Positions 12,185 through 24,329 of a stretch of 64,000 nt of DNA are shown piece by piece. Where the stretch lies: positions 682,001 to 746,000 of the forward strand of contig JBAJFG010000563.1 in NCBI GenBank assembly GCA_037903475.1. The letters are read 5' to 3'. Below the pieces are notes generated by a model. It did not search any database. It saw nothing but the letters and a program-made list of their open reading frames with translations, and was not told the DNA's origin. A program made the translations under genes and the position numbers. The stretch is from Ancylostoma caninum. Lineage: Eukaryota; Nematoda; Chromadorea; Rhabditida; Ancylostomatidae. How positions within the stretch are numbered: the first letter of the stretch is position 1; each line of letters begins with the position of its first letter.

Positions 12185-15100
12185 ATGCTATTCCAGACCC
12201 TAGCCGCAGTTCTCGTATTCGCCAGCCTAGCGCTAGCTCAGCAGGACTTCTCAGCTAGGACACGGTACGTCGTCAGCACCTTTTATTAAAATATTCCACG
12301 CCTTCCAGCTATCTCTATATTTTAGAATACGCTCTCATTCCATAGGTCTTTATGCAGTAATTTTTCAGATGTTGGAGTGGTGGCAACGGACAGCCTGCTC
12401 GATGGTGGAGCGATGGTGAAACGATAATGAGGGGTAAGCTGTGAGAATACTTAGCCATTACTCTGCTTAACCCACAGTGACTCGTACCCAGTTTCTGGTT
12501 TTTCGACAATTATGTTGACTCTGTGGAAGTCTTAGATGGATGTTGAGGTCCTAAATGTAGAAAATCTGGATCTCAACTCATCATTGAGATTACCCAAGGT
12601 AAACATTGACGTTCGCGCAAACGATAGGTAAATTTGTGTGCTGTTAACACGAATATCCTGAATAATCTCATCGATGAATGCTGCTCTTGAACAACTTTGG
12701 GTAATCAAGCATCTGCCCTACTTTTGCATGTGTTCCGATTCCACTTCCATCACTTCCACTTCCATCCACTGCTTCCATCAAGGGGATGGTTAGGAATGAG
12801 CATTCTCAAGCTAACTTAGCTAACTTGAACTGAATAACTTTCATTTACCACAGCCATGCTAACATGTTGACCCGATTCAATCCTAAAAACCTAACAAAAA
12901 TCTGAAGAAAGACCAAGGTAGCGGCCCATTTTCGCCAACGGCTCATTTATTCAGCAATTCTATGTACTAATACTGTATATTTACCTCCCTTGCTACTATG
13001 CATTAGGTGTTTACGTCAACGAGGTCGTAGATTAGTTCCTGATGAGGGAACAGTAGTCCTGAAAAGTGGTGAGAATAAAAGTCGAATCAAACTCTTTAAT
13101 CTTCCTCCTTTCATCAATGACCTTTGCACTAAGAAGCTCAGGGACAGATCCATTGTCAAATCAAGAAGGATTGTTCATACTCCAGGAAAGCATGATAAAA
13201 AAGGTCCTAGCGTTTTCGGCACACTTTTTTTCCATAACGAAGAGCAATCATAGCCCATTCTTAGGATTTTGCAAATGCAACTGCAATGGATTCGAGGTCC
13301 ACTAGGTCATAGTACGTTGTAAGAACTGATCAGGCTCAATATGGAGTAGCGATTCTTTTTTCAACGCCCTTCCTTTCTAAGGCAATCAGTTGTGACAGGA
13401 CTCATACTCATTTCAAAAAAGGTACTACTCTTCCATATGATCCAGGATCCGTTCTGCAGACAAGACTTTCTCTTTCGTCGTTGATGAACTAGAAAATTTG
13501 TAACACTAAGAATTTTGCTCGAGACCAACTAGATTAGTAGAAGCCCAAAGAACGATCACAGTACGTTTTATTCCGTAATCCGTTTTGAAAAAGGCTTTGC
13601 CTCCGTTCCACTCTTCCTTCTCACTGGTTTTTCCTATGTTCCTTTCACCTCCGTTGTTCTCTGCTCGGAGCCTGAACAGAGCCAAGTTTTTTTTCGTACT
13701 TTCAAATTCGTTTCAAGGCTAAGATTTTGCACTTTCAAATTAGTTCCAAGGCTGAAATTTTGTAGTTACCATGAGAATATTGCACTTCGAACACTATTAT
13801 TCGGTTTAAGAGAGGTCTTTTAATTTACATCGACAAAACAAAGAGGTGGTCCGGTAAACTTCGACCAACCTGGCCTTGTTTCCTATAGCGACATTCATGG
13901 ACGTTCCTGGAAAGGCCATAACCTTATCGCTAGCCCAGGATGGACGAGTTTTTGCGACATAGTTTCTCTACCTCGATACCCTCTAATTCCGTATTATCTC
14001 TTGGCTACAAAATTCTGGCGAAAATTCACCTACATATTTTGACTTCAAAAATAACCCTACCCTAACTAAGCTAACCTACCCAGTAACCCATCTTGGGTTG
14101 CTGGATAGCTTAGCTCCTTCCCAAGAAGATTTATGAAACCCAACACAAAACAACCGTCTCGCTTCCAGGCAAGTACTGGTACGTGTGCGAGCGAGGTCGT
14201 CTAGCACCACGTGGCTGCGTCACAGAGACGAACCGCAAGCTGAGCATTGGCAGCACGATAGAAGCCGGAGGCTACGTGGCCGTCTGCGAACTAGGTACGT
14301 ACCCCTTCGGAGTGGGTTCGCAGTAACATCATGAGTTACTGCAGCCAGCATTTGCTTGCACTTTCATCTGTGCAGGTAAATCGCTCGGTCACAGTCATCA
14401 AGCGTACACAACGGTCGTGAAGTAGATTAATGAAACGGAAGTGCTGGAACTTGCTTTAGGACCTGACGGCTACCTACAGTTCCGATTCATCGCATGCATT
14501 GGAGAAGGGAATCGCCACTACCGGGTTGGCGAGACGTGGGTTGATGCTCAGGTGGGTGAAATTTTTATATATTCCTGTGGCAATCAACAGAACTCATTGT
14601 CGGAAAGTACCTGAGACTTTTCCAAGGAAACTTTGGAGATCCAGAATAAGTAAAGTTTTGGCTAGGATATGGGACCATAACCGAGCGAACCAAGATGTGG
14701 ATTTTACTCAAAATTTTGTAGGGCAAGGAGAGAAAGGGAAATTGAAGGCAGTGAGCGAAAAATACTGCCTAAAGATCGGAATAACCGGTAAGCGAGGATT
14801 TTCCCAGCACCAGGAACCTCTCTACAGTGAGGTTGGCCTGATCGGCTTTCTTTTGGGCTACGTAATGCAAGGAAAAGCAGGACGCGAAGTTTGGGTTTCT
14901 TAGCCTGATTTTTCTTAGTTAAGCGTTCATGAATCCTAGCTCTGATGGAGATTTCAAACATCTTCTTGTTAGAATAAACTAAGAATCTACAACGTAGTGC
15001 ATCTTTCATGGTTTTAATTCCTTTAAAAGCATAGAGTAGAGTCCATATTTTACAAATAAGTGTTTAAAAAATCCACATCGCAAAAGAAGATCTGGAAAGA

Positions 15101-18100
15101 TGCATATTGACATACTGACATTAAGATATACAAAACTCAACCTCTCCTCCACTAAATATTCATTTTTATTAAGGAAATTGGAAAGTGTAGCGGAAGCCTT
15201 TCGCTCTTTGGCTTTCTGCCAGAAATGTTCATTGAAGGTGACCAAAACCAATTAATCACAGTTGTAGGTCAGTACCCATGAATAAGATTGAAGTTTTTTT
15301 TTTGGGCAAAAAGGGAGTTGAGAGGGATGCATTCATGTTTAGGCTCAAGCTCAAACCTGTGGTTAACCACAGGCTTAAGTTTACGCCAAGACTTAGGCTC
15401 GTACTTTCAAGATGGAGCCTGCTACCACTTTTAAGGTGTCCCTCTTGATTTTTTTCTCGCCCTTGTTCCTCTACGTTCTCAGTAGAAGAAGTATAGAAGA
15501 AGCCGAAAACCATGGATGGATGGATGCGAGGTAACTTCTCCTCGCGAGGACCAAGTCTCTTCTTATTTCGCCTTTGATTCTGTGGCATTCACACTAAGGT
15601 GTCAACTCTTGTTAGGAACAAAGTAAAAAAAATGAAACACTCATTCAAGCTGGGTCAATTCCGGAACTCTAATGGAGCCGCTTTCTTTGGTAAAACAGTT
15701 CCGCGTTTTTACTGTATAACGGTCGAGTAATTTGACGGTACTCCACGTGACTTGCATTACGTTTGTAATATCAATGGACTGTGCACAGTAGATGTTACAA
15801 TAACCAAAGGCCTCTGTCCTTTCCACTGCTTTCAATTCCAATATATTCATTTCTCTTTCTTCTTTTAATGGTGAAAAAAAGCGCTCTAAAATTTTAGAAG
15901 TATGGAGATCAGGTAATAGGTGGCTAACTGAGACATCTATATTCTCAACTTCTGTTATTATATGTATGTAAATACGCGCCGAAAGAATATCTGAATCCAT
16001 TCCAGAGTAGACTCCCATAAAATTGCCCAAACTTTATTCGACTCATGGCAATGGGGCGATTCAGGGGAGCAATACCGGAGTTCTCCTTGAAACCGGACTT
16101 TTCTGACGAGATTCTCGTGTTTTCCTTTGAATTTCCAGGTTAAATTCAGAGAAAACACGAGAATCTGCCGAACTGTACATTTTCATGAGCCGTAGGTTTA
16201 CTGCTTACAGTATTAACGGAGACATTCGTTATTATGAACTACGGAGTTCATGATGTTCCGTAAACACTCCACCATAGCCTGGTTAGCTAATATGAACTGA
16301 CAGTTCTCCTAATTTCTACCTGGCAAAAACGTTGATGTCTTCAAAAACTAGCCAGGACAATAGGCCTTTCTATTCAATACTTTTTTTTGGAGAAACGGCG
16401 AGCTGCAGCCACTTATAGCAAGTCACCTGGTAGATTCAAATGGCCGATTAGCAGCAGAATCAATCACCCAACTTCATTTCTCACATTAACAAAAAAACAT
16501 TCGTAAAGTACATTTTAATTGATATTTTCACTGCAAGATGAACTACTTCGTTGTGCGCTTTTTTCCGCGTTTGCTCAGTTTGCATTGGCGCCAGAGTGAC
16601 GAGTGTCCTTGCATGCAAGTCGTCCTTGATGTGCAGGATCACGCGCCATAACAACAGTTACTTACTGCGAAAAAGTGCTAGATATGCTTTTTCGTCAATT
16701 TTTACTGCAGCAGCCTATTGTGATGGTCATCATGTTGACATAGTGGCGTAACAATGAAATGAATAGCAGTGGTGAAACGAAACGATTCACGGTCCAAGGC
16801 CAGCAAAAAACATTACTACAAACTGCTTCAGCAAATGGTAACTTGCCAGGGTTTGGGTGCATCTTTGAGATTACCCAGGGTTAATGTGCCGACGCCCAGG
16901 CAAATCTGTGTGGTGTTAACAAGTTTACCCTGGGTAGTGTCAACGATGAATACAGCACCAGAACTTTTAGGGAAGGAACAAGAGAGAAAAATAGGAGCAG
17001 TTCAGTTTTCCTTTAGGCAGAACAACTCACTAATCGGTTAAGAAGAACAAGGGGAATATGTCTTTGCATCACTCAAAAAGGAGGGTTAGGGTAAGTCCTA
17101 TAAAGTTCCAACCACTGCAATGGGCTAAATTTCGACTCGAGCTCTGCGAATGTTCCGACGCCCGGAAACAGAAAAGGTGTAATGAATGTGGGTAACACCT
17201 CTTAAAACACGTCCCACAATGAATGGAGGGACGGCTTCTAGGTAATGTTACCCACATTAAAGCAAGAAAGACCAAAGAAGTGCTAAAGACAAAAGTTCTC
17301 AGTTATCCAGAGATTTCTGGGCCGGTAAGCTTTATTGAGTTCAGGGTAAATGTGTTGTGCTGTCAATGTGGTGCCCGTGCTAACTCTGGGTAAATCCTGG
17401 GACACGAACACGTTTACCCTGGGTAATCTCAACGATAGATGCTGGCCCTGGACTCCACCAGTATTTCTACAGTAGAAATTTCAAGCCAAAGTCTGTGATG
17501 ATTCAGAGTTACTGTAGAACCTTTAGTCTGAATTCTAGTCTGTGTTTTCTGCAATTTTTCGTCTTTCTAACAAGTTCAGCAGGATATTTAATGGCACATC
17601 TAGGATTATTCCACAAATATGACATATCATTTATCTCAAATGAGTCCTAAACCTGGAGCAAGTATGCGATGAACATTCCATAATCAACACTCTATTCAAG
17701 AAAATAAGGACTTAAATCTATTCTTTTTTTAAGCACATCCAGAAAAAGAAAACCTATTCTTTTTTTTCAGCACATCCAGAAAAAGAAGTAGACCGATTTG
17801 TCGGCAACTTGCCGGCAGTTAAGACTTGCTGGAAACTTGCTTTCGTCTTTCGTTGCCATCAAGTTGATAACAGACTTCTTTCATTTGTAGATCGATTTCA
17901 AAGGATGGAAATGTTTTTTTTTTCACCAATAAAAAATCCAGCAAAAGAAAAAAATCAATTTAACAATCAATTTTCGAATATTTTCCTATGAAGAATATAT
18001 TTCAGAATACCTACTACTACCAGTGTGAGCAAGATGGACCATACTTGAAGAGCAGGCCTAAAGGATGCATCACCCACGATAAGCGAAACAAAATCGCTAT

Positions 18101-21100
18101 CGGTCAACGCGATGACTTCGGGGACTATACGTAAGTGATCCAGAATTACCCTACCGCGTTAGTTCCTCAACCCAAGTGTTTTATTTAACATCTAAAGACA
18201 CGCTTAAAATGTGCAGCTGTAAACACTCATACATACGTACCTCTCATAGGCTAGCGAAAAAATAACCCGTGCCAATTACGTAACAACTAAGGACGCGTCG
18301 AACTTGCAAACAAGACTTCAGTTGTACTTATTGGTCATGTAGTGAAAACAGCGATTCTCAATTACCTAATTTATCGCTACGACATACTAATCACATTTGT
18401 CGGTGATAAGGATCTGATAACCGGATCCCGTTCAAATTTTTCTTTAGCGATTGCAAAATAGCAGCTATTGAAGTGCGAATTGAAGATTGACTTGCTGGAT
18501 ACTGGTGTACTCGGCATACTCAACATTATAACCACTAACCATATCATTTTTCCCTTTAGCGAAATCAAAAGGAGCACGATTTAACTCAGCAATAATTATA
18601 ACCACTCCCCCATTTTATACACCTAGTATTTGAGCTCCAAAGCGGACTTCATCGATTCAGATAGAAATATTCAGAGAATTAAAGTAGGGACTGACAGGAA
18701 GAACATCGTAAAGCTGCCAGCCTGTAACGCCTGTACCCGCCCGGTAGTTCAGGATCGAGCAAAGATCATTCTTCGGTGATTTTTCACAGATAATCAATTA
18801 CTCCGTTGACATTTTGCCAATGAGGGCATCTTTGCATGGTCTCTGACCTAGTGACGGACGGACGCACGCAGGTTTTCTCAACCATCCTTGTTTTTATAGC
18901 TAGGACAGAAAATAATGCATTAGATACCTTTCGATTTATTCGAAATTCAAAAATTCGATCTTGAACAGGTTCATGGCTTGGATGCTTGAAAAAAAGGGAA
19001 CAATACAATGCTTCAGAAATAATAGGGAGGCATTAACGTTTATCCCTTTTTTGATCATTTGAATTCTTTGGATCTAGTCCTGAATGAGTAATTGAATAAA
19101 TTTAGTTATTCGAATTTTATTCGGACCTAAGTACACCTGTTTCCGTTAAAAATCAAGAGTATTGACCATAAGAAGAAAAGGTGATTCACTCTATCATATA
19201 AATACGTCTGCAAAGATGCAAATTCAAGGTCCTGGACTCTTACTCTTGGGAATTAAACAGAGCACTTGAACCCTCTTCGTTTATTACTGGGAAACACTTT
19301 GGAAACTTAAGTGCCCTGCCAGTACTGTGCAATTTTCTGCAGTTCAAAGAAGATGAACTTTAATGTGCTTTCTCTATTGAGCACTTTTCTGGATTTAGGA
19401 AAGAGTAAAGCTCTTTCTTGGGTGAAAATGTGCAAAAGCACGGAGGAATTTCGAATTTCGGAAGGAACAGTTTTCTCCATCTAATTGCGACTCATTTCGT
19501 GTTGATGTAAACAAGAGTTTTTAAAGAATGAAGAATAAAAAAAGGCATCCCGAAATGCAACTTCTCCTGACACAATATTAAGACCTCACAGCTTTGACCA
19601 TCTCTTCTGGATCCTCTAGAAATTTCTAATCCTTGTGTCATTGTTTTCCCCCTAATGTGAAGGACCTATATTCACACTTTCCCCTCTGCCCCACTTACCA
19701 CTCTCAAACCTTGCACTGACTTTGCCCTCCTCCTGCTTCCGCCTCTGCAAACGCGGCACACACCATACATTTGGAAAAACTAAGATGGCAATGCGTGGTC
19801 AACGATAACTTTTCGCCCGTAAAACAGGTTACAGGACAGTTAGTATGCCCACGCTGGGCGAAAGTGCTTAACGCTGTGTAACTAATAAATCGTTGATGCG
19901 ACTTTCATGTGCCCTTCAGCGTTCAGCGTTTGATGGTGCGCAACGAGCAATTCGACGCAGTAAAATTTGCTTCTGGTAGGGGCACTGGTAGAATGGCAGG
20001 ATCTCCGAAGGAAAAGGGCAGACATGTAAACAAATCTGAACAGACATAATTGTTAACGTTGGCGACGGTGATAGGCTAGACGGTAACTTCCGGTGGGTCT
20101 AGGCATCAGTGCGAAGTAATCTACTCTACTGGGACTGGGTGCATCATTGAGATGACATAGGGTAAATGTCTTGACGGCGGTACGATGGGTGAATTTGTGC
20201 GGTAATGACACATTTACCTAGGGTAATTACAATGATGTATGTGGTAAATGGAGGAGGGGAAAAATTTCGAATTGATCAGGTTTTGAATTGCTCATTATTT
20301 GAGATTTTCGGTTGATTTGGAACAGTACTAACCCACACTAATGGAACTCTCCTCACTATGAATAGACTTTTACTCCAAGATTCGGCGTGGAGCAGTGGAT
20401 AAAGTAAAAAATAACCTGAACCAATTGATTGTTTTAAATAATTCTATAGACTTAAAAAGTCATTGACCACAGCCGAGGGGACTTTGCTAAGAATTTGCGA
20501 TGTCTCTTCCATCCCTCACGCCCTTCTTCCTCAGCACAAGGACATCTCCACGTCATTGGTTAACAAACTTCCGAAAAAAAAATCACTTGTCAATTTACAA
20601 ATAGGCAGAACCAAAAGTGTAAACAACAAGAAAAAAGTGGAAAAGTGAAAAAAAAACCACAAAAAAAAGAAAAACGAAGAAAGTACCTAGTGAAGAAGAG
20701 AGAGTGACTTTTTGATTTCAAACCCCTCTTTTCGAACATCCTGAATGTCATCTCCTTTTCTTTCTTTACCCATTTTTTCCGGAGGAAAAACAGTGGAATA
20801 TTTACCTCATAGCATACAGCAGCTCATATCTTCTCACATTTTTTACCCCCAAGCAACTTGTATTTTCTACCTTTCACCCCAAAACACGCTCTAACTCCTT
20901 TTTTTCCAGATACGAATGCCGCCAGAACTTCAACGGCAGCATCCAAATGTGCAGCGTTGGCTGTATCCATAACGGACAGCACTATAAAGTTGGAGAACAA
21001 TGGCCGGTAGGTATACACAAAACGTTTCCTCAGACCTTGGACGAATGTTAGAAGTCAAATGAACTAAGCTAACTCTATCTCAGGATGGTGAATTCGTGTT

Positions 21101-22086
21101 CTACTGCAAAAATAACGGAGGACGATGCCGGAAGGTATGCATTGGTTGCCAGCATCGCAACAAACGCCTTTACGACGGTGACCGATACAGCGAGAAGGGA
21201 TCAGTGTATCAGTGTGAGGTGAGGAATTATCTAAGATTTGGTTTTTTAAGTAACTTAGGCTTTATCCGTTACAGATCCGCCCCGACTCATTCGGACACAA
21301 GCCTGTAGCTTGCCTCTCAAGGGAACTCGACGGATCAACCATTGAGCGCGTTATCGGATGCCGATGGTAAGCGATTGATTAAAGAACAATGAGAGAACGA
21401 GTAGGCTGGGCTAGAATTTCTTTCGGCCTGGGTATGGTAAAGGTAGTGTGAAAAACATGTGGTGAACGTTCTCCTCTCCACTAGTTAGGATATTTTAGGG
21501 GCGGAGCAGATCTCCCAATGAAAATCTCGCATATAGTAGCGAAAATCGCTAGAACTTTGAAATGCTACCAGATTTGCAATTATTTGCATAGAAATTTCTC
21601 GATTACCTTCTGATTGAAATTGGGTTACATCACCTCCAGAATTACGATCAATTGAAAAGAAAAAAAAACCACGGGTTGTCCTCCACGTTTCCTCTGAATG
21701 AGAACGCCTCACAGTTGGGTTTTGATGAATCTGACTGATGTCAAAGGCCAATTTATGCTACCCTAGCCCACTCTTCCGTCCGTCCGTCCGTCCGTCCGTC
21801 CGTCCGTCCGTCAAAAATCGCGCCCAAATAAGTAGTCGCATGAAATCTCCATATCTAAGGACAGCAGTAGTCAAAATCACCACTGAAAAAAACCGTTTGT
21901 ATAGGAGACGTGAGACAGACGCACCGACCATTGAACGACGGATGCAGAGACGGGCGGAAGCAGACAATATAAACTGGTCCATAAAATTAATCATAAGGTG
22001 CAGAAGTTAACCCGCATCAAGATAATCTGTGCTTACATGGACATTAAGTAAATAAATTGTGCGTATTGAAAAAAGAACCAGATAAG

Positions 22087-22118
<32 letters not shown>

Positions 22119-22749
22119 AAATAAATAAACATGCAATTACTGACATTGGAAGAGAAGGACTCCAAAATTCCTTTTTCTGACTATTAAAGTTGGCAAAGCC
22201 CTAGTACCTAGACTAAATTACATCCTAGTCTATTAGATACTCAGATCTCGGCTAGGAATAACTAAAGATTGAAATGAACCTTCAAGTACTACTTACTTCT
22301 ACAAGTATATTTACATCTACAGCTACTAAATTCTTTGTATTCGCAGGTACCTACAAACTCCAGACTCGAAGATCGAACAGACATGTGAGCTGAATGGCAC
22401 GACAACCAGCGTGAAAACCGTAGGCTGCATCTACAGGCATAATGTAAGGTTCTCGCCATCTCCCAGTCTGTACTCCACTCATTCACCATTCTTCCAGGGC
22501 TTTGACACCATCTTCCTCACTCCGGGACGATACACAATATGGAATCTTCCACATGTGAAAAAATCCGTAGGACTGGCGTGCAGAGTGAGTTTTGCGTTGA
22601 ATTTCTCTAAGAAAAAAGAAATGAACTATAAACTATGAGGATGTCGCTTCCAGGAAACCGCTTACGGCGCGAAATTGGATGTGTTCGATGTTACGCAACT
22701 CAACGTGTATACTCAAGGACTAACGTACGATATGCCGCGAGGAAAGTGA
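12185..22749 (+). CDS. Secreted MIG-18-like (fibronectin type I-like) cysteine-rich protein
   Basis: Exons: 12185-12264, 12369-12433, 14169-14294, 14460-14551, 18006-18130, 20910-21006, 21084-21218, 21275-21366, 22347-22443, 22498-22584, 22654-22749. All ten junctions are GT-AG and in phase, giving 363 residues and a TGA stop. Residues 1-18 are a signal peptide (hydrophobic core, then ALA|QQ), so the product is secreted. The mature chain is a tandem of about seven short modules, each with a GC(I/V/Q) motif, often a VGE.W-like stretch, and an aromatic residue before the next Cys (for example HYKVGEQW then FVFYC). This is the pattern of nematode 'abnormal cell migration protein 18-like, fibronectin type I' domains; C. 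elegans MIG-18 works in the matrix with MIG-17 during gonad cell migration. The family call is from motif memory; the exact orthologue is not claimed. Introns 4 and 5 are long (3.4 and 2.8 kb) and full of MITEs. Confidence 0.85.
12578..12680. mobile_element. Palindromic MITE (family B), diverged copy 2, in intron 2
   Basis: It begins CATCATTGAGATTACCCAAG and ends AATAATCTCATCGATGA, fitting family B termini. The centre is degraded. Confidence 0.55.
12681..14168. other. Rest of intron 2 of the MIG-18-like gene
   Basis: There is no structure beyond intronic sequence. An 87-codon open frame at 12990-13253 has no recognisable domain or splice context and is treated as chance. Confidence 0.5.
14552..16858. 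other. First part of intron 4 of the MIG-18-like gene
   Basis: Most of this is unremarkable intronic sequence. Positions 15356-15373 form a perfect 18-bp palindrome (CCTGTGGTTAACCACAGG). Open frames on either strand lack motifs. Confidence 0.45.
16859..16951. mobile_element. Palindromic MITE (family B), copy 3
   Basis: The left end GCATCTTTGAGATTACCCAG and right end TTTACCCTGGGTAGTGTCAA are inverted versions of each other. It lies in intron 4 of the MIG-18-like gene. Confidence 0.65.
17345..17438. mobile_element. Palindromic MITE (family B), copy 4
   Basis: It starts with CAGGGTAAATGTGTTG and ends with TTTACCCTGGGTAATCTCAA. The left terminus is shortened. It lies in the same intron as copy 3. 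Confidence 0.6.
18131..20139. other. Intron 5 of the MIG-18-like gene
   Basis: I find no nested gene or RNA. The sequence from about 19600 to 19780 is pyrimidine-rich but without a clear unit. Confidence 0.45.
20140..20240. mobile_element. Palindromic MITE (family B), copy 5
   Basis: It runs from GCATCATTGAGATGACATAG to TTACCTAGGGTAATTACAAT; the two ends are inverted with several substitutions. It lies in intron 5 of the MIG-18-like gene. Confidence 0.6.
21776..21812. repeat. (CCGT)n microsatellite
   Basis: About nine perfect CCGT units lie in intron 8 of the MIG-18-like gene. Confidence 0.9.
22087..22129. repeat. (AAAT)n microsatellite
   Basis: A run of TAAA units with one interruption, also in intron 8 of the MIG-18-like gene. 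Confidence 0.9.
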
Positions 22750-22953
22750 CGTCGAAACAGTGTAGACGCGAGCCTAACTAACGAACACACTGGGTCAGTT
22801 GGGAACTAGGTGCATTTGTTTGTGTCTCTTATCGTTCTGCCCGTGTTCTGTCCCTTTCGACGAGTCTTTGTGATGCCGCACGTGTCCAAAACCTAGGAAT
22901 TATTTCTGTTACGTGTATATACATATATTTGTTCATTATTATGTTGCAATAGT

Positions 22954-22959
22954 AATAAA
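22954..22959 (+). terminator. Poly(A) signal of the MIG-18-like gene
   Basis: AATAAA lies 205 bp after the TGA at 22749, in an A/T-rich context. This gives a 3' UTR of roughly 220 nt. Confidence 0.7.
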
Positions 22960-23114
22960 AACATTATCATAACATGTACATGTCCCTGTTTTAGCTGGTG
23001 TGCTGAGGAAGTCCATGAAAAACAACCGGGGCACGGATCCATCATTGAAAAAATTGGTTATCTCAAACCCAGCGACTACCTACTGGTAGCTGCTGTGTGC
23101 AGACAAGCGGCCGT

Positions 23115-23221
23115 ATGCATAAACGAGATTACCCAGAGTAAATGTGTTACCACTTCACAAATCTACCCATCGTTAACATATGCATCAACACGTTTACCCT
23201 GGGTAATCCCAATGATGCATC
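23115..23221. mobile_element. Palindromic MITE (family B), copy 6
   Basis: The left end has GAGATTACCCAGAGTAAATG and the right end has TTTACCCTGGGTAATCCCAA then TGATGCAT. It is a near-complete copy just downstream of the MIG-18-like gene. Confidence 0.7.
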
Positions 23222-23384
23222 TAGGCAATGGGTCTCAATATCATAAGTAATCTTAATGATGTATCATTGTCAATATGATCCTTAAGAGGAGGAGAAGATT
23301 ACCCAAGACTATGCACAGGAGTGAAGTTTTCAGGAGCGTCGAAATAAAGCACCCAATATGTATTCCTTTAACCTCTGGCCCCAG

Positions 23385-23570
23385 ACGCATCATTGTAAGG
23401 ATGGGTAATCTTATATCCACGAGCACGTTTACCATGCGTAACAGCTGGGTATAGACAACGTCACGTATGGGTAAACATGTTGGTAGGTGTCAAATAAAGA
23501 GTAAGTTTGGGTGTGTTAACAAGCTTGCCATAGGTATCAACCGGACCGGAGATGCATCCGGACCCTAGGT
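23385..23570. mobile_element. Cluster of degraded family B MITE pieces
   Basis: Partial termini (GACGCATCATTG, CACGTTTACCATGCGTAA, TATGGGTAAACATG, GAGATGCATCC) occur within 190 bp. They suggest one copy inserted into another and then decayed. Confidence 0.4.
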
Positions 23571-24028
23571 TAACAGAGCCCGTTGTAAAGAGTAGAACCC
23601 AAACAACACAGATACTTGACAAAGAAGTATTGCCCTTTTGCTGCCTCAACTTCTGAAGCTCCTCACTTTCTATGAACTTCTGGTAATAAATTTCTCAGAC
23701 GCCAACCACAGTGACTGTACAGCTCAACCAGATATGATTTATTAGATGGTTATTTCTCAAATTGTAGAGTCTTCCATTTTAAGAGTTTGTTAAGGTGAAT
23801 CCCAAAGTCGACCCACAGGAAAATTCCTGGTATCTGCCTCGATTGGGCGAAATTTCACTTAATGCTGGGCGAGTAGATAAACAACTACCGAAACTCCGCA
23901 CAGGAGCTCTGTTCAAAGAAAAACTAGAAATCTTAGTGATTCAAGAGAAAATAGGAATAGAGGAACAGGGTACTAATGAAGAAAGCAACCAAAATCCCAG
24001 TGGCTGAGCATAGGGAGATTCCAGAAGG

Positions 24029-24292
24029 GAGGGTTCTAGTAGGCTGTCGCGCCACCGTCATCCAGAAATATCGTAGACGACGTTGGCGAGAGTTCTGATT
24101 CCTTTCCAGCTGAGCGTTCAGCTGGTCCATCCGTATTTTCAACACATCGGCCCATCTTGTTGGTGGTCTCCCTCGAGGTCGTTTCGTTTCTGTTGGGATA
24201 AATTCCAAAGTTCTTTTTGTCCATCTATCGTCTTCCCTTCTCAATATATGACCAGCCCATCTAGGGAAACGGACCTTTTGGACCCTAGCAAT
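24029..24292 (-). pseudogene. LINE (RTE-type) reverse transcriptase C-terminal fragment
   Basis: The minus strand encodes the tail typical of nematode RTE-like endonuclease/reverse-transcriptase proteins: FPRWAGHILRREDDRW followed by TKRPRGRPPTRWAD. Only about the last 85 residues remain. There is no polymerase (YADD) or endonuclease domain upstream, because the match stops at 24292 where a different repeat begins. It is a dead-on-arrival 5'-truncated copy. Confidence 0.75.
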
Positions 24293-24329
24293 TAGGGCGG
24301 GGTCAGCGGCTGGCTGGGACAGCGCCGCG

